Below, one piece after another: positions 17,264 through 25,992 of a stretch of DNA of 64,000 bases (the first letter of the stretch is position 1; the number at the start of each line of letters is the position of its first letter). The DNA comes from SOIA01 sp964348015. Its GTDB lineage: Bacteria; Acidobacteriota; Aminicenantia; Aminicenantales; Aminicenantaceae. A model generated the notes under the pieces. The model did no database searches. It was given only the letters and a program-made list of their open reading frames with translations, and was not told where the DNA came from. The translations under genes and the position numbers were made by a program. Location of the stretch: contig CAYGBC010000004.1 of the NCBI GenBank assembly GCA_964348015.1, positions 1 through 64,000 of the forward strand, written 5' to 3'.

Positions 17264-17851
17264 CTATTCTTTCTTTTTTAATTCTCTTTTGTAATCCGCT
17301 GCATCATCGATATCCTGGAGGATGTTCGGCGTGTTTACTCTGACCTCGAGTACATCATCGGGATGGCTGTACACAGTGCCGCGGAGGCCGACATCCGGAT
17401 TCAAATCCAAGATCTCCTGTTTATACTTCATATCAATAATCACCGGGTGGCCGCGTTCTTTCTCGTAGACAGGCAAAACTAATCCTTTCTCTGTCTTTTG
17501 ATACGCTGCGATGAGCCAATCAATGATACGATTCGATATCGCAGGCTGGTCGCCGAGAACGACCAACACCGCCCGCGTATCCTCAGGAACTGATTTAAAT
17601 CCGCGCTGGACAGAGGAAAGCATACCGCGTTGAAAATCAGGATTGAAAACAATTTTCACAGGGAATCTTTTAATCTTCTCCTCGATCGTCTCTCGCTCGG
17701 AACCGAGAACCACTAAAGTCTCGTCCACCTGGGATGAGACAACGCATTTGACGACTGTTTCGATTATTGTTTTTTCTCCGTACGGCAGAAGAAGTTTGGG
17801 CGTCCCCATCCTTCTGGATTCCCCCGCGGCGAGAATTATGGCCCGAATCAT
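17264..17851 (-). CDS. MocA-like molybdenum cofactor nucleotidyltransferase
   Basis: A 195-residue NTP transferase with LAAGESRRMGTPKLLLPYG at the N-terminus and VVLGDQPAIS in the middle, the signature of the MobA/MocA family. MocA adds CMP to molybdopterin to give the MCD cofactor used by xanthine-oxidase-family enzymes. Two such enzymes lie immediately upstream on the other strand, so cofactor maturation is the natural role. It overlaps the XdhC-like gene by 4 bp and is translated after it. Confidence 0.88.
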   Translation of the reverse strand: MIRAIILAAGESRRMGTPKLLLPYGEKTIIETVVKCVVSSQVDETLVVLGSERETIEEKIKRFPVKIVFNPDFQRGMLSSVQRGFKSVPEDTRAVLVVLGDQPAISNRIIDWLIAAYQKTEKGLVLPVYEKERGHPVIIDMKYKQEILDLNPDVGLRGTVYSHPDDVLEVRVNTPNILQDIDDAADYKRELKKKE

Positions 17852-18936
17852 TTCCCTCCTCCTCTTCTGTGTTGAGCTTGACTACGAACCTGAACGAGTT
17901 GAGCCGCGATGCTCACAGCGATCTCCTCGACTGTTTTGGAATTGATATTGATCCCGATCGGAGCGTGAACGCGGTTGAACTGGCGCAAAGAGGCCCACCC
18001 TTCTTCCAGGAACTTCTTCCGCATGAGCTCGATCTTCCGAACACTCCCGATCATCCCGATATAGGCCGCATTCGAAGTGATGCACTGCCGGAGAGCATCG
18101 GTATCGTGGCGGTGGCCTCGAGTGACGATCACCACATAGGTATCTGCGGATGCCGGGAAATCCCGCACAGCTTTTCCGATGTCTTGGGCGACGACTCTAT
18201 CCGCATCGGGCAGATTTTCCATGTTCGCATATTCCGGCCTGTCATCAATCACTGTCACTTCAAAACCCAGGAGGCTTCCTAAACGGGAGAGAGCCTTTCC
18301 AATGTGCCCCGCTCCCGCAATCACCAGTTGAGGCAGGGGAAACACGGGCTCTAAAAACAGAAAGCGATTTATGCCTTTCTCCGGAAAAACTTTTTCTCTG
18401 ATTTTCAAAAGCCTGGGCTGGCATTCTGAGAACACACGCTTGATCTCAACTTGAAAGGATGATAAAGGCTTTCTCAGCTCCACCTCATACTTCTCTTTTT
18501 TCTCTATCCAGAATCTCAAAAGAGACACTTTGTTCTCCGGAAGCTCATTGATGAACGTGGTCAGTATCCCGGGTTTCCGCTGATCGAGGGATTGACTCAG
18601 TGCCCGGAACGTTTCCCTGTATTCTTCCGGTGCGGCATCGATGAGAATTCTGACTTCTCCTCCGCAGATGGCGCCTTCCGCTTCAGAAATATCATCTCTG
18701 AGTATGAACTCAGAGAGGACTGACGTCCTGTTTTTAAGGGCGCGCTGGGCCTCTTTCTGGGCATCGGCTTCCAAAAGTCCTCCTCCCAGAGTCCCCTCGA
18801 GTAAGCCTTTAGGTGAAAACAAGGCTGACGCTCCGGTCACCTGCGGGGTTGAGCCCTTAGTTTCAATTATGGTGGCCAAACCCAGAGGTTTTTTTCCCTG
18901 GAGCATCTCGAAAACGGACGTATAGATGTTTTTCAC
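17848..18936 (-). CDS. XdhC/CoxI-family Mo-cofactor insertion chaperone
   Basis: The 362-residue protein has an N-terminal XdhC_CoxI domain (PLGLATIIETKGSTPQVTGA, EGTLGGGLLEADA) and a C-terminal Rossmann domain (VIAGAGHIGKALSRLGSLLGFEVTVIDDR, cut here at two motifs). These proteins bind the sulfurated molybdenum cofactor and insert it into xanthine-dehydrogenase-type enzymes; PaoD plays this part for PaoABC. Clustered with MocA-like 17264, it probably matures both adjacent Mo hydroxylases. The start is GTG 18936 with no good Shine-Dalgarno and a promoter just upstream. Confidence 0.9.
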   Translation of the reverse strand: MKNIYTSVFEMLQGKKPLGLATIIETKGSTPQVTGASALFSPKGLLEGTLGGGLLEADAQKEAQRALKNRTSVLSEFILRDDISEAEGAICGGEVRILIDAAPEEYRETFRALSQSLDQRKPGILTTFINELPENKVSLLRFWIEKKEKYEVELRKPLSSFQVEIKRVFSECQPRLLKIREKVFPEKGINRFLFLEPVFPLPQLVIAGAGHIGKALSRLGSLLGFEVTVIDDRPEYANMENLPDADRVVAQDIGKAVRDFPASADTYVVIVTRGHRHDTDALRQCITSNAAYIGMIGSVRKIELMRKKFLEEGWASLRQFNRVHAPIGININSKTVEEIAVSIAAQLVQVRSQAQHRRGGGK

Positions 18937-18945
18937 TTCAACTGC

Positions 18946-18974
18946 ATCTTAGATTTTTTACCTCATTTTTTCAA
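18946..18974 (-). promoter_or_regulatory. Candidate promoter immediately before XdhC-like gene
   Basis: Minus strand TTGAAA (18974-18969), 17 bp, TAAGAT (18951-18946). The GTG start codon is nine bases below the -10, so the predicted leader is only two or three bases. The -10 matches consensus at four of six. Confidence 0.45.
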
Positions 18975-19119
18975 GAACGGTCCCTGTTCAACATTCAGCA
19001 GCATGACCAATCCATCAAGATTGAGACTCTATTCTGTTTGGAATCCCTTTAAAAAAAAGAGAAAAAAATTTCTCTCTATCTGGGAAATATGTATAATTAA
19101 CGAAACAAGGAATAGCACT

Positions 19120-19557
19120 ATGGAGATAAGCAAAGAATTAGTCGGTTATTGCGGACTTTGCTGCGCAGACTGCCCTGGATATAAAAGAGATATCGCTGAT
19201 TTAGCCAGAGATTTGAGGAAAAAACTGAGAGAGTCAAGGCTTGACCGTGCTTCGAAATACCTTTCTCAAATCGAGGAGGGCTATAAACATTTTGATAAGT
19301 GTTACGAAGTGCTGGGCCTGATGGCGAAGATGCGCTGCAAAAAAATCTGCCGAGAAAGAGTCCGGGCTCCCTCATGTGAAATCAGAAAATGCTGTCGAGA
19401 GAATAATTTTGAGGGTTGCTGGGAATGCGAAGAATTCGAAGCATGCGAGAAATTGAACTGGCTTAAGAATGTCCACGGAGATGCCCACATCAAAAATATG
19501 AGAAGGATAAAACGAAACGGAATCGATGGTTTTCTCAAGGGAAAAAGAGATTGGTGA
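19120..19557 (+). CDS. DUF3795 cysteine-rich protein
   Basis: A 145-residue protein opening with LVGYCGLCCADCPGYK, the CGxxCxxCP cysteine motif of DUF3795, followed by further cysteine pairs (CKKIC, CEIRKCC, CWECEEFEAC). It probably binds a metal or Fe-S cluster; the function is unknown. The ATG at 19120 starts right before the conserved domain and has a weak AAGG upstream; the in-frame extension to 19003 is low complexity and unlikely. A TATAAT at 19092-19097 without a good -35 is upstream. Confidence 0.8.
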   Translation: MEISKELVGYCGLCCADCPGYKRDIADLARDLRKKLRESRLDRASKYLSQIEEGYKHFDKCYEVLGLMAKMRCKKICRERVRAPSCEIRKCCRENNFEGCWECEEFEACEKLNWLKNVHGDAHIKNMRRIKRNGIDGFLKGKRDW

Positions 19558-19593
19558 AAGTCAAACAAGCGGAAAAAGACCTCATGGAAGAAA

Positions 19594-20112
19594 TCAGACT
19601 GAACTCTTAATCTCCTGTATTAAGCGAGAATAAATATCTCCTTCCTTTATGTCGAACACTCTGGTATCTGTTTTTTCCAGTATATCGAGAAATTTTTCAA
19701 GGAGGCTTTTTCTCACAGAAATCAGGAAGCGTGTCAAAGGTGGGAGAAGAACGCGTTCCAGAGACGGCCAAAAGCCTCTCCCTTCCAGTTCTAGGGGCCC
19801 GACTTCATCCACAATACAGATTTCTGCTCCTCCGCTGCGCAGGATAATCTCTTCTGCCTTTTCGATCCCTGATGGGACGAAAAAATAGGGCCCGACTTTC
19901 TGCCATTTTTCTTCTCCGTCGACCCGAAGAAGAGGGGTAGATCTCTCTTCCTGGATATCCAATAAATCATATCCGGTTCTGTCTTTTTCTGTAAAAACCG
20001 CTTTGCTCAGGAACCCGTCCACTTTAACTCCTTGATCTTTTAATTCTCCGACCGCTTTTTTCAGAAGAGTGGTTTTCCCGGAATGCACAGGTCCGGACAA
20101 CAGGAAGATCAT
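19594..20112 (-). CDS. THEP1-type nucleoside-triphosphatase
   Basis: The 172-residue protein has a Walker A motif almost at its first residue (SGPVHSGKTTL, 6-16) and the THEP1 Walker B block CIVDEVGPLELEGRGFW. The family (DUF265, COG1618) hydrolyses ATP/GTP in vitro and its cellular role is unsettled. The start is certain: an in-frame TAA lies one codon before the ATG (TAA-TCC-ATG), leaving no room for a Shine-Dalgarno. A good promoter ends six bases before the ATG, so the mRNA is probably leaderless. Confidence 0.9.
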   Translation of the reverse strand: MIFLLSGPVHSGKTTLLKKAVGELKDQGVKVDGFLSKAVFTEKDRTGYDLLDIQEERSTPLLRVDGEEKWQKVGPYFFVPSGIEKAEEIILRSGGAEICIVDEVGPLELEGRGFWPSLERVLLPPLTRFLISVRKSLLEKFLDILEKTDTRVFDIKEGDIYSRLIQEIKSSV

Positions 20113-20118
20113 GGATTA

Positions 20119-20147
20119 AAGATATGAAATAAAGAGAGTCAAGTCAA
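20119..20147 (-). promoter_or_regulatory. Promoter giving a probable leaderless THEP1 mRNA
   Basis: Minus strand TTGACT (20147-20142), 17 bp, TATCTT (20124-20119): five of six and four of six matches. The ATG at 20112 begins seven bases below the -10, where transcription should start. Confidence 0.55.
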
Positions 20148-20195
20148 AACTTTGCTTCTCCTTATCTTAAGCTTTTTCCCGAATGGACACACATC

Positions 20196-21317
20196 TTATT
20201 CCCATCGGACACTGTATATTCTGAGCATCTGATATCCGTCGTCATCCTCCTCAATCGCATACAGCTTATGTCCTTTCCAGACTCTGATATCTCCGTTGAA
20301 AGGGAACCTGGAGATGTATCTTCCTTCAGCATCGAACACATCGAAGAAAAACTCTTTGACTTCTTTTCCTTTTTCGTATGTCCTCACAAACAATCTCCAC
20401 TCCTCATCAAGAGTGAAATTCACATAAGGGGGAAAAACCTTCGGAAATTCAATCCTGTCTTTGACCGGACCGGCCACTTCCGGGATTCTCTCAAAAAAAT
20501 CTTCTTTATCCTCTTCAGTCACTTTGACGGGCTCGTAGTCTTTTATGATTCTTCTCACGAGCTTTCCTTCCGAATTCAATACTTTAATCTCGTAGGTCTC
20601 AGGATTGCTGTAATAAATGGTATTGTCTTTGCCCAGCTGATAAAAAATGACAACCTGGAAAGGATTGATCTTTCCCTGGATAAGGTTTGTGTTATCGATC
20701 GAAGTGACAGTGAAGAGCGTATTCAGCTCGCTGTCATATTTCCGGACTTCCCGCATGATTTTATCCTCCGAGAGGACTATTTGCTGGCCGATCATATCTC
20801 CCTGAGAATCGAATAGAGGAAGAGTGAGACCCTGCGCTTTGGCGGCTGTCGACATTTCTCTTAGGAATTCTCCCTCAAGAGTAAAATACATCAATCTCTG
20901 GTTGAGAACATCGCTCACGACGAGTTCCCCATCAGGAGTCACCTGAATCGTGATCGGAACGTTCATCTCTCCAGGACCCTGGCCATCTTTTCCGAATTTC
21001 TTCACAAAATTTCCCGCACTGTCGAAAATTTTAACTTTCTTCTCCTTGCGGTCCAGTATATATATGTTTCCATCACTGTCCACATCCACGGATGTCAACT
21101 CCGCAAACATATCTTCATCAGACTCACCTTCCCCTAGGGAGAATTCTTGTATGAGGATAATCTTGTTCAGAGTTCCTTCTGGCGGAGCCGGTTCTTTCGG
21201 ATTCTCGACAACTTCAACTCCATCAACGGTCTTTATTTTTATCTTATCCGCATGAATCTGAAGTGATAGGAAGAAAATCAACAGAACTACTAGAGTTCCT
21301 GAAAATATTTTTCTCAT
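20196..21317 (-). CDS. Exported six-bladed beta-propeller protein
   Basis: A 373-residue protein with an N-terminal signal peptide (GTLVVLLIFFLSLQIHA) and NHL/6-bladed propeller blades such as VDVDSDGNIYILDRKEKKVKIFDSAGNFVKKFG (shown as blade pattern DGNIYILD..KV.IFD..G.F...G). GPGEMNVP is the typical inter-blade turn. Such propellers act as extracytoplasmic binding or lyase-like scaffolds; no catalytic residue is obvious. Shine-Dalgarno AGAGGAG precedes the ATG. It is monocistronic with about 500 bp of empty sequence upstream. Confidence 0.8.
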   Translation of the reverse strand: MRKIFSGTLVVLLIFFLSLQIHADKIKIKTVDGVEVVENPKEPAPPEGTLNKIILIQEFSLGEGESDEDMFAELTSVDVDSDGNIYILDRKEKKVKIFDSAGNFVKKFGKDGQGPGEMNVPITIQVTPDGELVVSDVLNQRLMYFTLEGEFLREMSTAAKAQGLTLPLFDSQGDMIGQQIVLSEDKIMREVRKYDSELNTLFTVTSIDNTNLIQGKINPFQVVIFYQLGKDNTIYYSNPETYEIKVLNSEGKLVRRIIKDYEPVKVTEEDKEDFFERIPEVAGPVKDRIEFPKVFPPYVNFTLDEEWRLFVRTYEKGKEVKEFFFDVFDAEGRYISRFPFNGDIRVWKGHKLYAIEEDDDGYQMLRIYSVRWE

Positions 21318-21817
21318 CGGAATTCTCCTCTGTCTATCTGACGAGTACCTTCAATCGGTATGATTTTTTGATTCAACATCAAATCTACTCACAGCCAGCC
21401 TTTCTTATCTAATACATACTAGATATAGCTGATTTTGTTACACAACAGCATGCTTTCGATACGCACCTCTCTTATTTTACTATATTCTCCTCTAGATAGG
21501 GCGGGTAAAATACACGGGAATGGAAGAAGCGACCTTGAAGATTTAGCCTTCCCAAAACGTTCTTTGAGGGAATCCGACAAAGTCGGACGCCGAGTATGTC
21601 TGAGCACGTAAAGATCAATCTGATGAAAAACGATGAAGTATGTATATCCCTTTGGAAGTGACAGGGCTTGAATGCGGAGTTACGCAGGCGCCGAAGGGAA
21701 CGGTGAGGGAATGGCGTTAAAAATCTGAAGAGAGCGATGCCATTTCCGTGTATTTCAATCATTCGTTTACACTCACAAAATAGAAGAGAGCTTTTTGCTA
21801 TGAGTTATGGATGCTCT
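21318..21817. other. Intergenic region of 500 bp, no gene supported
   Basis: Short frames at 21419-21607 and 21472-21762 (minus) have no ribosome site, no recognisable domain and unlikely composition. No promoter of good score, RNA gene or terminator hairpin was recognised. Confidence 0.5.
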
Positions 21818-24160
21818 CTATGTTTCCGAAAATAAAACACCGTACAGCCAGCCTGAAAGATAATCCAGAAACTCCTGGCTGACCCTTCGGCCTTCCATCG
21901 ATTGTTTGGCGTACTCGGCATACGCGCCTGTCTCAGCAGAGATGAGAAGATGGTTCAAACCAGGGAATATCTTCAGTGTGACTGGCTTTTTCAGTTTTTT
22001 CAGTTTTTTGTGGAGCATTATGGCGTGTTCCGGAAAAACCTGCTTGTCCTTGCCGCCGTTGATGATCAATACCTTGGCTTCGATATCACTGATAACAGAA
22101 AGAGGATCATAATCCACAAATGACCGCAACCACTTGAGTTGGGGCTCGATCAATGGCTTGAGTTTTTCCATAGCCTCTTCGTCCACAGGTTCATCCCTGA
22201 TGATCTTGAGCATATCCTCATAACGGGCCAGGGCGTTTTCCCTTCTCTCTTTGGGAAGCTCCATCGAGTCCATGACAAAATTAAACTGCTCCTTGAGGAC
22301 CTGGTCTCCGGTCTTCGCTGTTCCAGCCAGGAGAACTATAGCGAAAATTTTCGAATCCTCGGCTGCTATCCGGGGAGCAATTATGCCACCTTCAGAATGA
22401 CCGACGAGTGCAATTCTCTCATGGAGAATGTCCTCACGAGTCCGTAAAAAAGCGACTGCAGCCCTGGCATCCTGGACAAGGTCTTCCTGTGCGGCGTCAA
22501 TGAAACTCCCCTGGCTTTTTCCGGTTCCTCGGTCATCATACCGAAGAACGGCTATCCCGTTTTCGCTCAAAACATGAGCAATCTGCTTGAAAATACCCAT
22601 TTTGAGCCCCCCGGGTCCGACTGTATCCTCATTCCTGTCCTGCGGGCCTGAACCTGAAATCAGCACTGCGGCCGGATGTTTGTCTTTTCCGTCAGAAGGA
22701 ATCGTCAATGTCCCCGCCATCTTTATGTCCCCTGAGGAATATGTCACATCTTCAGAAGCGTATTTCTCTGATGTGATGACTGGTGATACGATTTTCTTTG
22801 TTTTCAGATTGAGAAAATCCTGGTGATAGACGTCTCTGGCTTCAAAAGGAAAGGAAATTTTTAATATTTTTTCTTCATCTGCCCAGATATACCCGCCGCT
22901 GGTGCCGGCGAAATCCACGAAGTATCTATCTGTTCTCAATTCATTTCCTTCCCATTCCAAAACTGTTTCTCCATAACTTTCAATATTCACTGGAACCAGA
23001 AAAGGTTCATCAAAATAATAACTCCCCCAGGATTTAGTGAGAGCGTAAAATTTTCTTCCTTTCAGATGAAGGTTTTTTTTGATCAACAGAAGATTGTCGA
23101 CGAGCGGATTATCGGTGCTGAAAACAATGTCGGGGCGAAAAGGAAACTGTTTCTTTGATATCTTATCTCCTTCCTGGCAATGCACTTCGACCTTACTGCC
23201 CGTAACTTTCGCTCTCAGCTCCACATCCTCGTCGTTCACTTTCCCTTTCAAAACAGCCTCCTTTAAATTCCAGTCCTTTGACAACTTCTCTTCAAACTGG
23301 AATTGGAGGCTCACTGGACCAGCCGCCACTTGAGTATCCCCTTCAATCAGGATGTCCTCCCCTTCCTGGACGATATTGTAAAAACCTTTTCCTGTCTTCC
23401 TCCCTTGAGTGAACCATTGGTGCTGTATCCCCATTTTCTTTTCAGCGGGTTCTTCCGTTTCAATCTTTTCCGAACGCGCTTCCATCATCTGTGCGGGCAC
23501 CGAAAGCGAACGGACATGCCCGGCTTCATCTGTGAGCAACTCCATTTTGACTCCGACAAAATTGATGTGAAAAAGATTCGCATTCCTGCTGTCAGGTTCC
23601 ACGTTCACGCTGAATTCCCTCATCGGCACCACATAAGCCGGAAAAGTCATTTTTTCTCTGAAACCCTGTGCTTTTTTCGCCAAGATCATGTAGGGAGAGA
23701 AAAAGCTGTTGGGCAAAATCAGAGCATCAGGAGATATCTTGACTTTCGTTTCCAGCGTTTGTTCACCGGCCCGACCCGTGTTCTTCACTTCTCCTTCGCT
23801 CACTGTGCTTTCTATTTCCTGGATTACACCTCTCACTTTTCCTTTATAAACAAACCGCAACGGCCTGAATTCCTTGTCCACTTCAATCATCATCAGCTCA
23901 GTGATGACAGAGACCGGTTTAGTAATCTCTCCATGAGCCCGCAGGATGTATTTATCCGCCTGTTCGATCCATTCGTATTCTTCGTAGCCGGCTTCCTCCC
24001 CCATAAAATAGAGGAATAATTTTTTCTTGCTGTCCGGTTGAGGAACCTCTTCTGGCTCCTGAGCGAGAAGAAAATTAAATAACAAAAACAGTATGACGAG
24101 AATCCAAATGATTTTTTGGCTCACTTTGTCCTCCAGAGAAAAAATTAGCACATGTTCCAT
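21818..24160 (-). CDS. Exported alpha/beta hydrolase with large N-terminal domain
   Basis: The 780-residue protein has a hydrophobic N-terminal segment (IIWILVILFLLFNFLLA). A beta-rich region of about 430 residues (DUF-type, unrecognised) follows, then a serine hydrolase from about 470: AAVLISGSGPQDRNED (oxyanion region), VLRYDDRGTGKSQGSF, nucleophile GHSEGG and a C-terminal FPGLNHLL with the catalytic His. This resembles EstD-type esterases/acyl peptidases. ATG 24160 has AAAGGAGG about ten bases upstream; a GTG at 24124 after GGAGGACAAA would give a cleaner signal peptide and is an equal alternative. The substrate is unknown. Confidence 0.8.
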   Translation of the reverse strand: MEHVLIFSLEDKVSQKIIWILVILFLLFNFLLAQEPEEVPQPDSKKKLFLYFMGEEAGYEEYEWIEQADKYILRAHGEITKPVSVITELMMIEVDKEFRPLRFVYKGKVRGVIQEIESTVSEGEVKNTGRAGEQTLETKVKISPDALILPNSFFSPYMILAKKAQGFREKMTFPAYVVPMREFSVNVEPDSRNANLFHINFVGVKMELLTDEAGHVRSLSVPAQMMEARSEKIETEEPAEKKMGIQHQWFTQGRKTGKGFYNIVQEGEDILIEGDTQVAAGPVSLQFQFEEKLSKDWNLKEAVLKGKVNDEDVELRAKVTGSKVEVHCQEGDKISKKQFPFRPDIVFSTDNPLVDNLLLIKKNLHLKGRKFYALTKSWGSYYFDEPFLVPVNIESYGETVLEWEGNELRTDRYFVDFAGTSGGYIWADEEKILKISFPFEARDVYHQDFLNLKTKKIVSPVITSEKYASEDVTYSSGDIKMAGTLTIPSDGKDKHPAAVLISGSGPQDRNEDTVGPGGLKMGIFKQIAHVLSENGIAVLRYDDRGTGKSQGSFIDAAQEDLVQDARAAVAFLRTREDILHERIALVGHSEGGIIAPRIAAEDSKIFAIVLLAGTAKTGDQVLKEQFNFVMDSMELPKERRENALARYEDMLKIIRDEPVDEEAMEKLKPLIEPQLKWLRSFVDYDPLSVISDIEAKVLIINGGKDKQVFPEHAIMLHKKLKKLKKPVTLKIFPGLNHLLISAETGAYAEYAKQSMEGRRVSQEFLDYLSGWLYGVLFSET

Positions 24161-24386
24161 CTCTTTATACCCCCTCCTTTTCGGTATTATTCAAGTATTT
24201 ATTCATCAGAAGAATTGGAGAGAAGTATAGATAATTATACCTGTTTTTGAGAATTATGTTCCAGGCTTGAAAATTTATTTATGCAGAAGCCAAAAAATAA
24301 TTGGTGAATGAGAAGGAGGCAAAATAACTCAAATATTGGGTCTCGATCGTGTGGAGTAACCATCCCAAATAATCATAAAATTTTTA

Positions 24387-24415
24387 TTGACAACGAGACC
24401 TTACCTGACTATAAT
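24387..24415 (+). promoter_or_regulatory. Perfect consensus sigma70 promoter upstream of Trp leader and trpB2
   Basis: TTGACA (24387-24392), 17 bp, TATAAT (24410-24415): every base matches consensus with ideal spacing. The predicted start is 24422 or 24423, coinciding with the A of the leader-ORF ATG. Confidence 0.85.
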
Positions 24416-24422
24416 CCCTCCA

Positions 24423-24506
24423 ATGTTTGAGACAGAAAAGAGAATTTTAAGCCACAGCGTTTCCTGGTCCCACCTTCTCTGGTGGGCGGCCCTCACCGCC
24501 CTATAA
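24423..24506 (+). CDS. Candidate Trp-rich leader peptide for trpB2 regulation
   Basis: A 27-codon frame from ATG 24423 to TAA 24504-24506 has Trp at codons 15, 20 and 21 (tandem TGG TGG at 24480-24485). It begins at the predicted transcription start, so it would be a leaderless message. Three Trp codons, two in tandem, in so short a frame upstream of a tryptophan-synthase-type gene recalls trpL-style leaders. No homologue is known to me; the call rests on position and composition. Confidence 0.55.
   Translation: MFETEKRILSHSVSWSHLLWWAALTAL
24469..24501 (+). promoter_or_regulatory. Two mutually exclusive hairpins over the Trp codons
   Basis: Hairpin A pairs CCCACC (24469-24474) with GGTGGG (24481-24486); hairpin B pairs GGGCGG (24484-24489) with CCGCCC (24496-24501). 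They share GGG 24484-24486, so only one can form. The tandem Trp codons lie in the shared arm. No run of T follows hairpin B, so a classical intrinsic terminator is not evident; translational or Rho-linked control is possible. Confidence 0.5.
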
Positions 24507-24571
24507 TCTGTCTATACCTCTATTCTATATCCTTTAGAAAATATCAAAAATTTCATTGAGGAGATAACACT

Positions 24572-25858
24572 ATGAAAAGATTTGCATCTCGAAACTCAGA
24601 TTCATTACCTTCACATTTCTACAACATCAAGGCTGACTTAAAGGAGCTTCCCAAGCCTCCTCTGAATCCGCAAACCCAAGATCCTCTCAGACCAGAAGAA
24701 CTCGTTCCTATTTTTCCCAATGGTTTGATCGAACAGGAGGGAAGCTTAGAAAGGTATATCCCAGTTCCTGAAGAAATCCTGAATGCTTTTTCTGTGTACA
24801 GACCGACTCCGCTCGTTTACGCCTCAGCATTGAAGGAAAACCTCCAGACTCCCGCCCATATTTTTTACAAATATGAGGGAGTGGGGCCAACGGGAAGCCA
24901 CAAAAGCAATACCGCTCTCGTTCAGGCCTATCTGGCAGCCAAGGAAGGAATCCAAACTCTGGTCACAGAAACAGGAGCTGGCCAGTGGGGGTCGGCACTT
25001 GCCCATGCGGGTATGACCTTCGGAGTCGATGTTAAAGTCTTTATGGTCAGGATCAGCTACAGGCAAAAACCAGGACGAAAAACAATGATGGAGCTCTTGG
25101 GAGCTTCAGTGGAAGAGAGCCCGAGTGAACTGACCGAAGCCGGAAAAAAATTCTTTGCGCAAGATCCGGATCATCCGGGGAGCCTGGGGATTGCGATTTC
25201 AGAAGCTGTAGAGACAGCGGTTCAAAACGGGAGTTCCAAATACTCATTGGGATCGGTTCTGGACAGCGTGTTGATGCATCAAACGGTTATCGGGCTCGAA
25301 GCGGAAAAACAAATGCAGGAACTGGGAGTCGAAGCGGATGTCGTCATCGGGTGTGTCGGTGGAGGTTCCAATTTTGCCGGACTGGCCTTTCCGTTTGTGA
25401 AAAAGAATCTCACTGAAGACCAGAACCTACGCTTTGTGGCCGTGGAACCCGAAGCCTGTCCTACTCTCACGACTGGCGAGCTCAGGTATGACCATGGAGA
25501 CAGTGTCGGGATGACTCCTCTTTTGTACATGTATACCCTCGGAATGGATTTTGTCCCTCCTCCGATCCACGCGGGGGGGCTCAGGTACCATGGGATGGCT
25601 CCCCTCGTCAGCCACCTTGTGAACACTGGAGTTGTGGAACCTAGAGCTTACACTCAAGATTACATCTTTGATGCGGCAAAGCTCTTTTTGAGGACAGAAG
25701 GCATTCTCCCGGCTCCTGAATCCTCTCATGCAATCGCTGCGGTCATCGACGAAGCACTGAAAGCTAAAGAAGAAAAAACGGAAAAAGTGATACTCTTCAA
25801 TCTTTCGGGCCATGGCTTTCTGGATATATCTGCCTTCGAGGGAAATTCACGAAAGTAG
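24572..25858 (+). CDS. trpB: TrpB2-type tryptophan synthase beta-like enzyme
   Basis: The 428-residue PLP enzyme has the lysine motif GPTGSHKSNTA (K111), the catalytic-Glu segment TETGAGQWGSALA and the phosphate-binding GGGSNFAG. Its length, N-terminal extension (about 60 residues) and GSHKSN rather than the TrpB1 motif place it in the TrpB2 branch, which makes tryptophan from indole and serine and often occurs without TrpA. No trpA or other trp gene is adjacent. GAGGAG lies nine bases upstream of the ATG. A perfect promoter and a Trp-codon leader precede it. Confidence 0.88.
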   Translation: MKRFASRNSDSLPSHFYNIKADLKELPKPPLNPQTQDPLRPEELVPIFPNGLIEQEGSLERYIPVPEEILNAFSVYRPTPLVYASALKENLQTPAHIFYKYEGVGPTGSHKSNTALVQAYLAAKEGIQTLVTETGAGQWGSALAHAGMTFGVDVKVFMVRISYRQKPGRKTMMELLGASVEESPSELTEAGKKFFAQDPDHPGSLGIAISEAVETAVQNGSSKYSLGSVLDSVLMHQTVIGLEAEKQMQELGVEADVVIGCVGGGSNFAGLAFPFVKKNLTEDQNLRFVAVEPEACPTLTTGELRYDHGDSVGMTPLLYMYTLGMDFVPPPIHAGGLRYHGMAPLVSHLVNTGVVEPRAYTQDYIFDAAKLFLRTEGILPAPESSHAIAAVIDEALKAKEEKTEKVILFNLSGHGFLDISAFEGNSRK

Positions 25859-25992
25859 AAGAAAGAAATTCAAAGAGATCTCGAGGGTAAGACGGGATTT
25901 TTCTGTTCTTCTTCTCGAGAATGAGTTTCGTTTAAATCTTTTGAATTGAGCAGATGGGGAACGTGGTGAAAAGGAAAAAACCCACAGGGATT

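Noticed and set aside
19059..19074. GAGAAA-AAAA-TTTCTC hairpin before the DUF3795 gene
   Set aside because: Weak AT stem with no associated motif; likely chance in A-rich sequence.
21472..21762. 96-codon minus-strand frame in the 500-bp gap
   Set aside because: Basic, Phe/Arg-rich composition without domain, ribosome site or promoter; more like repeat-derived sequence than a gene.
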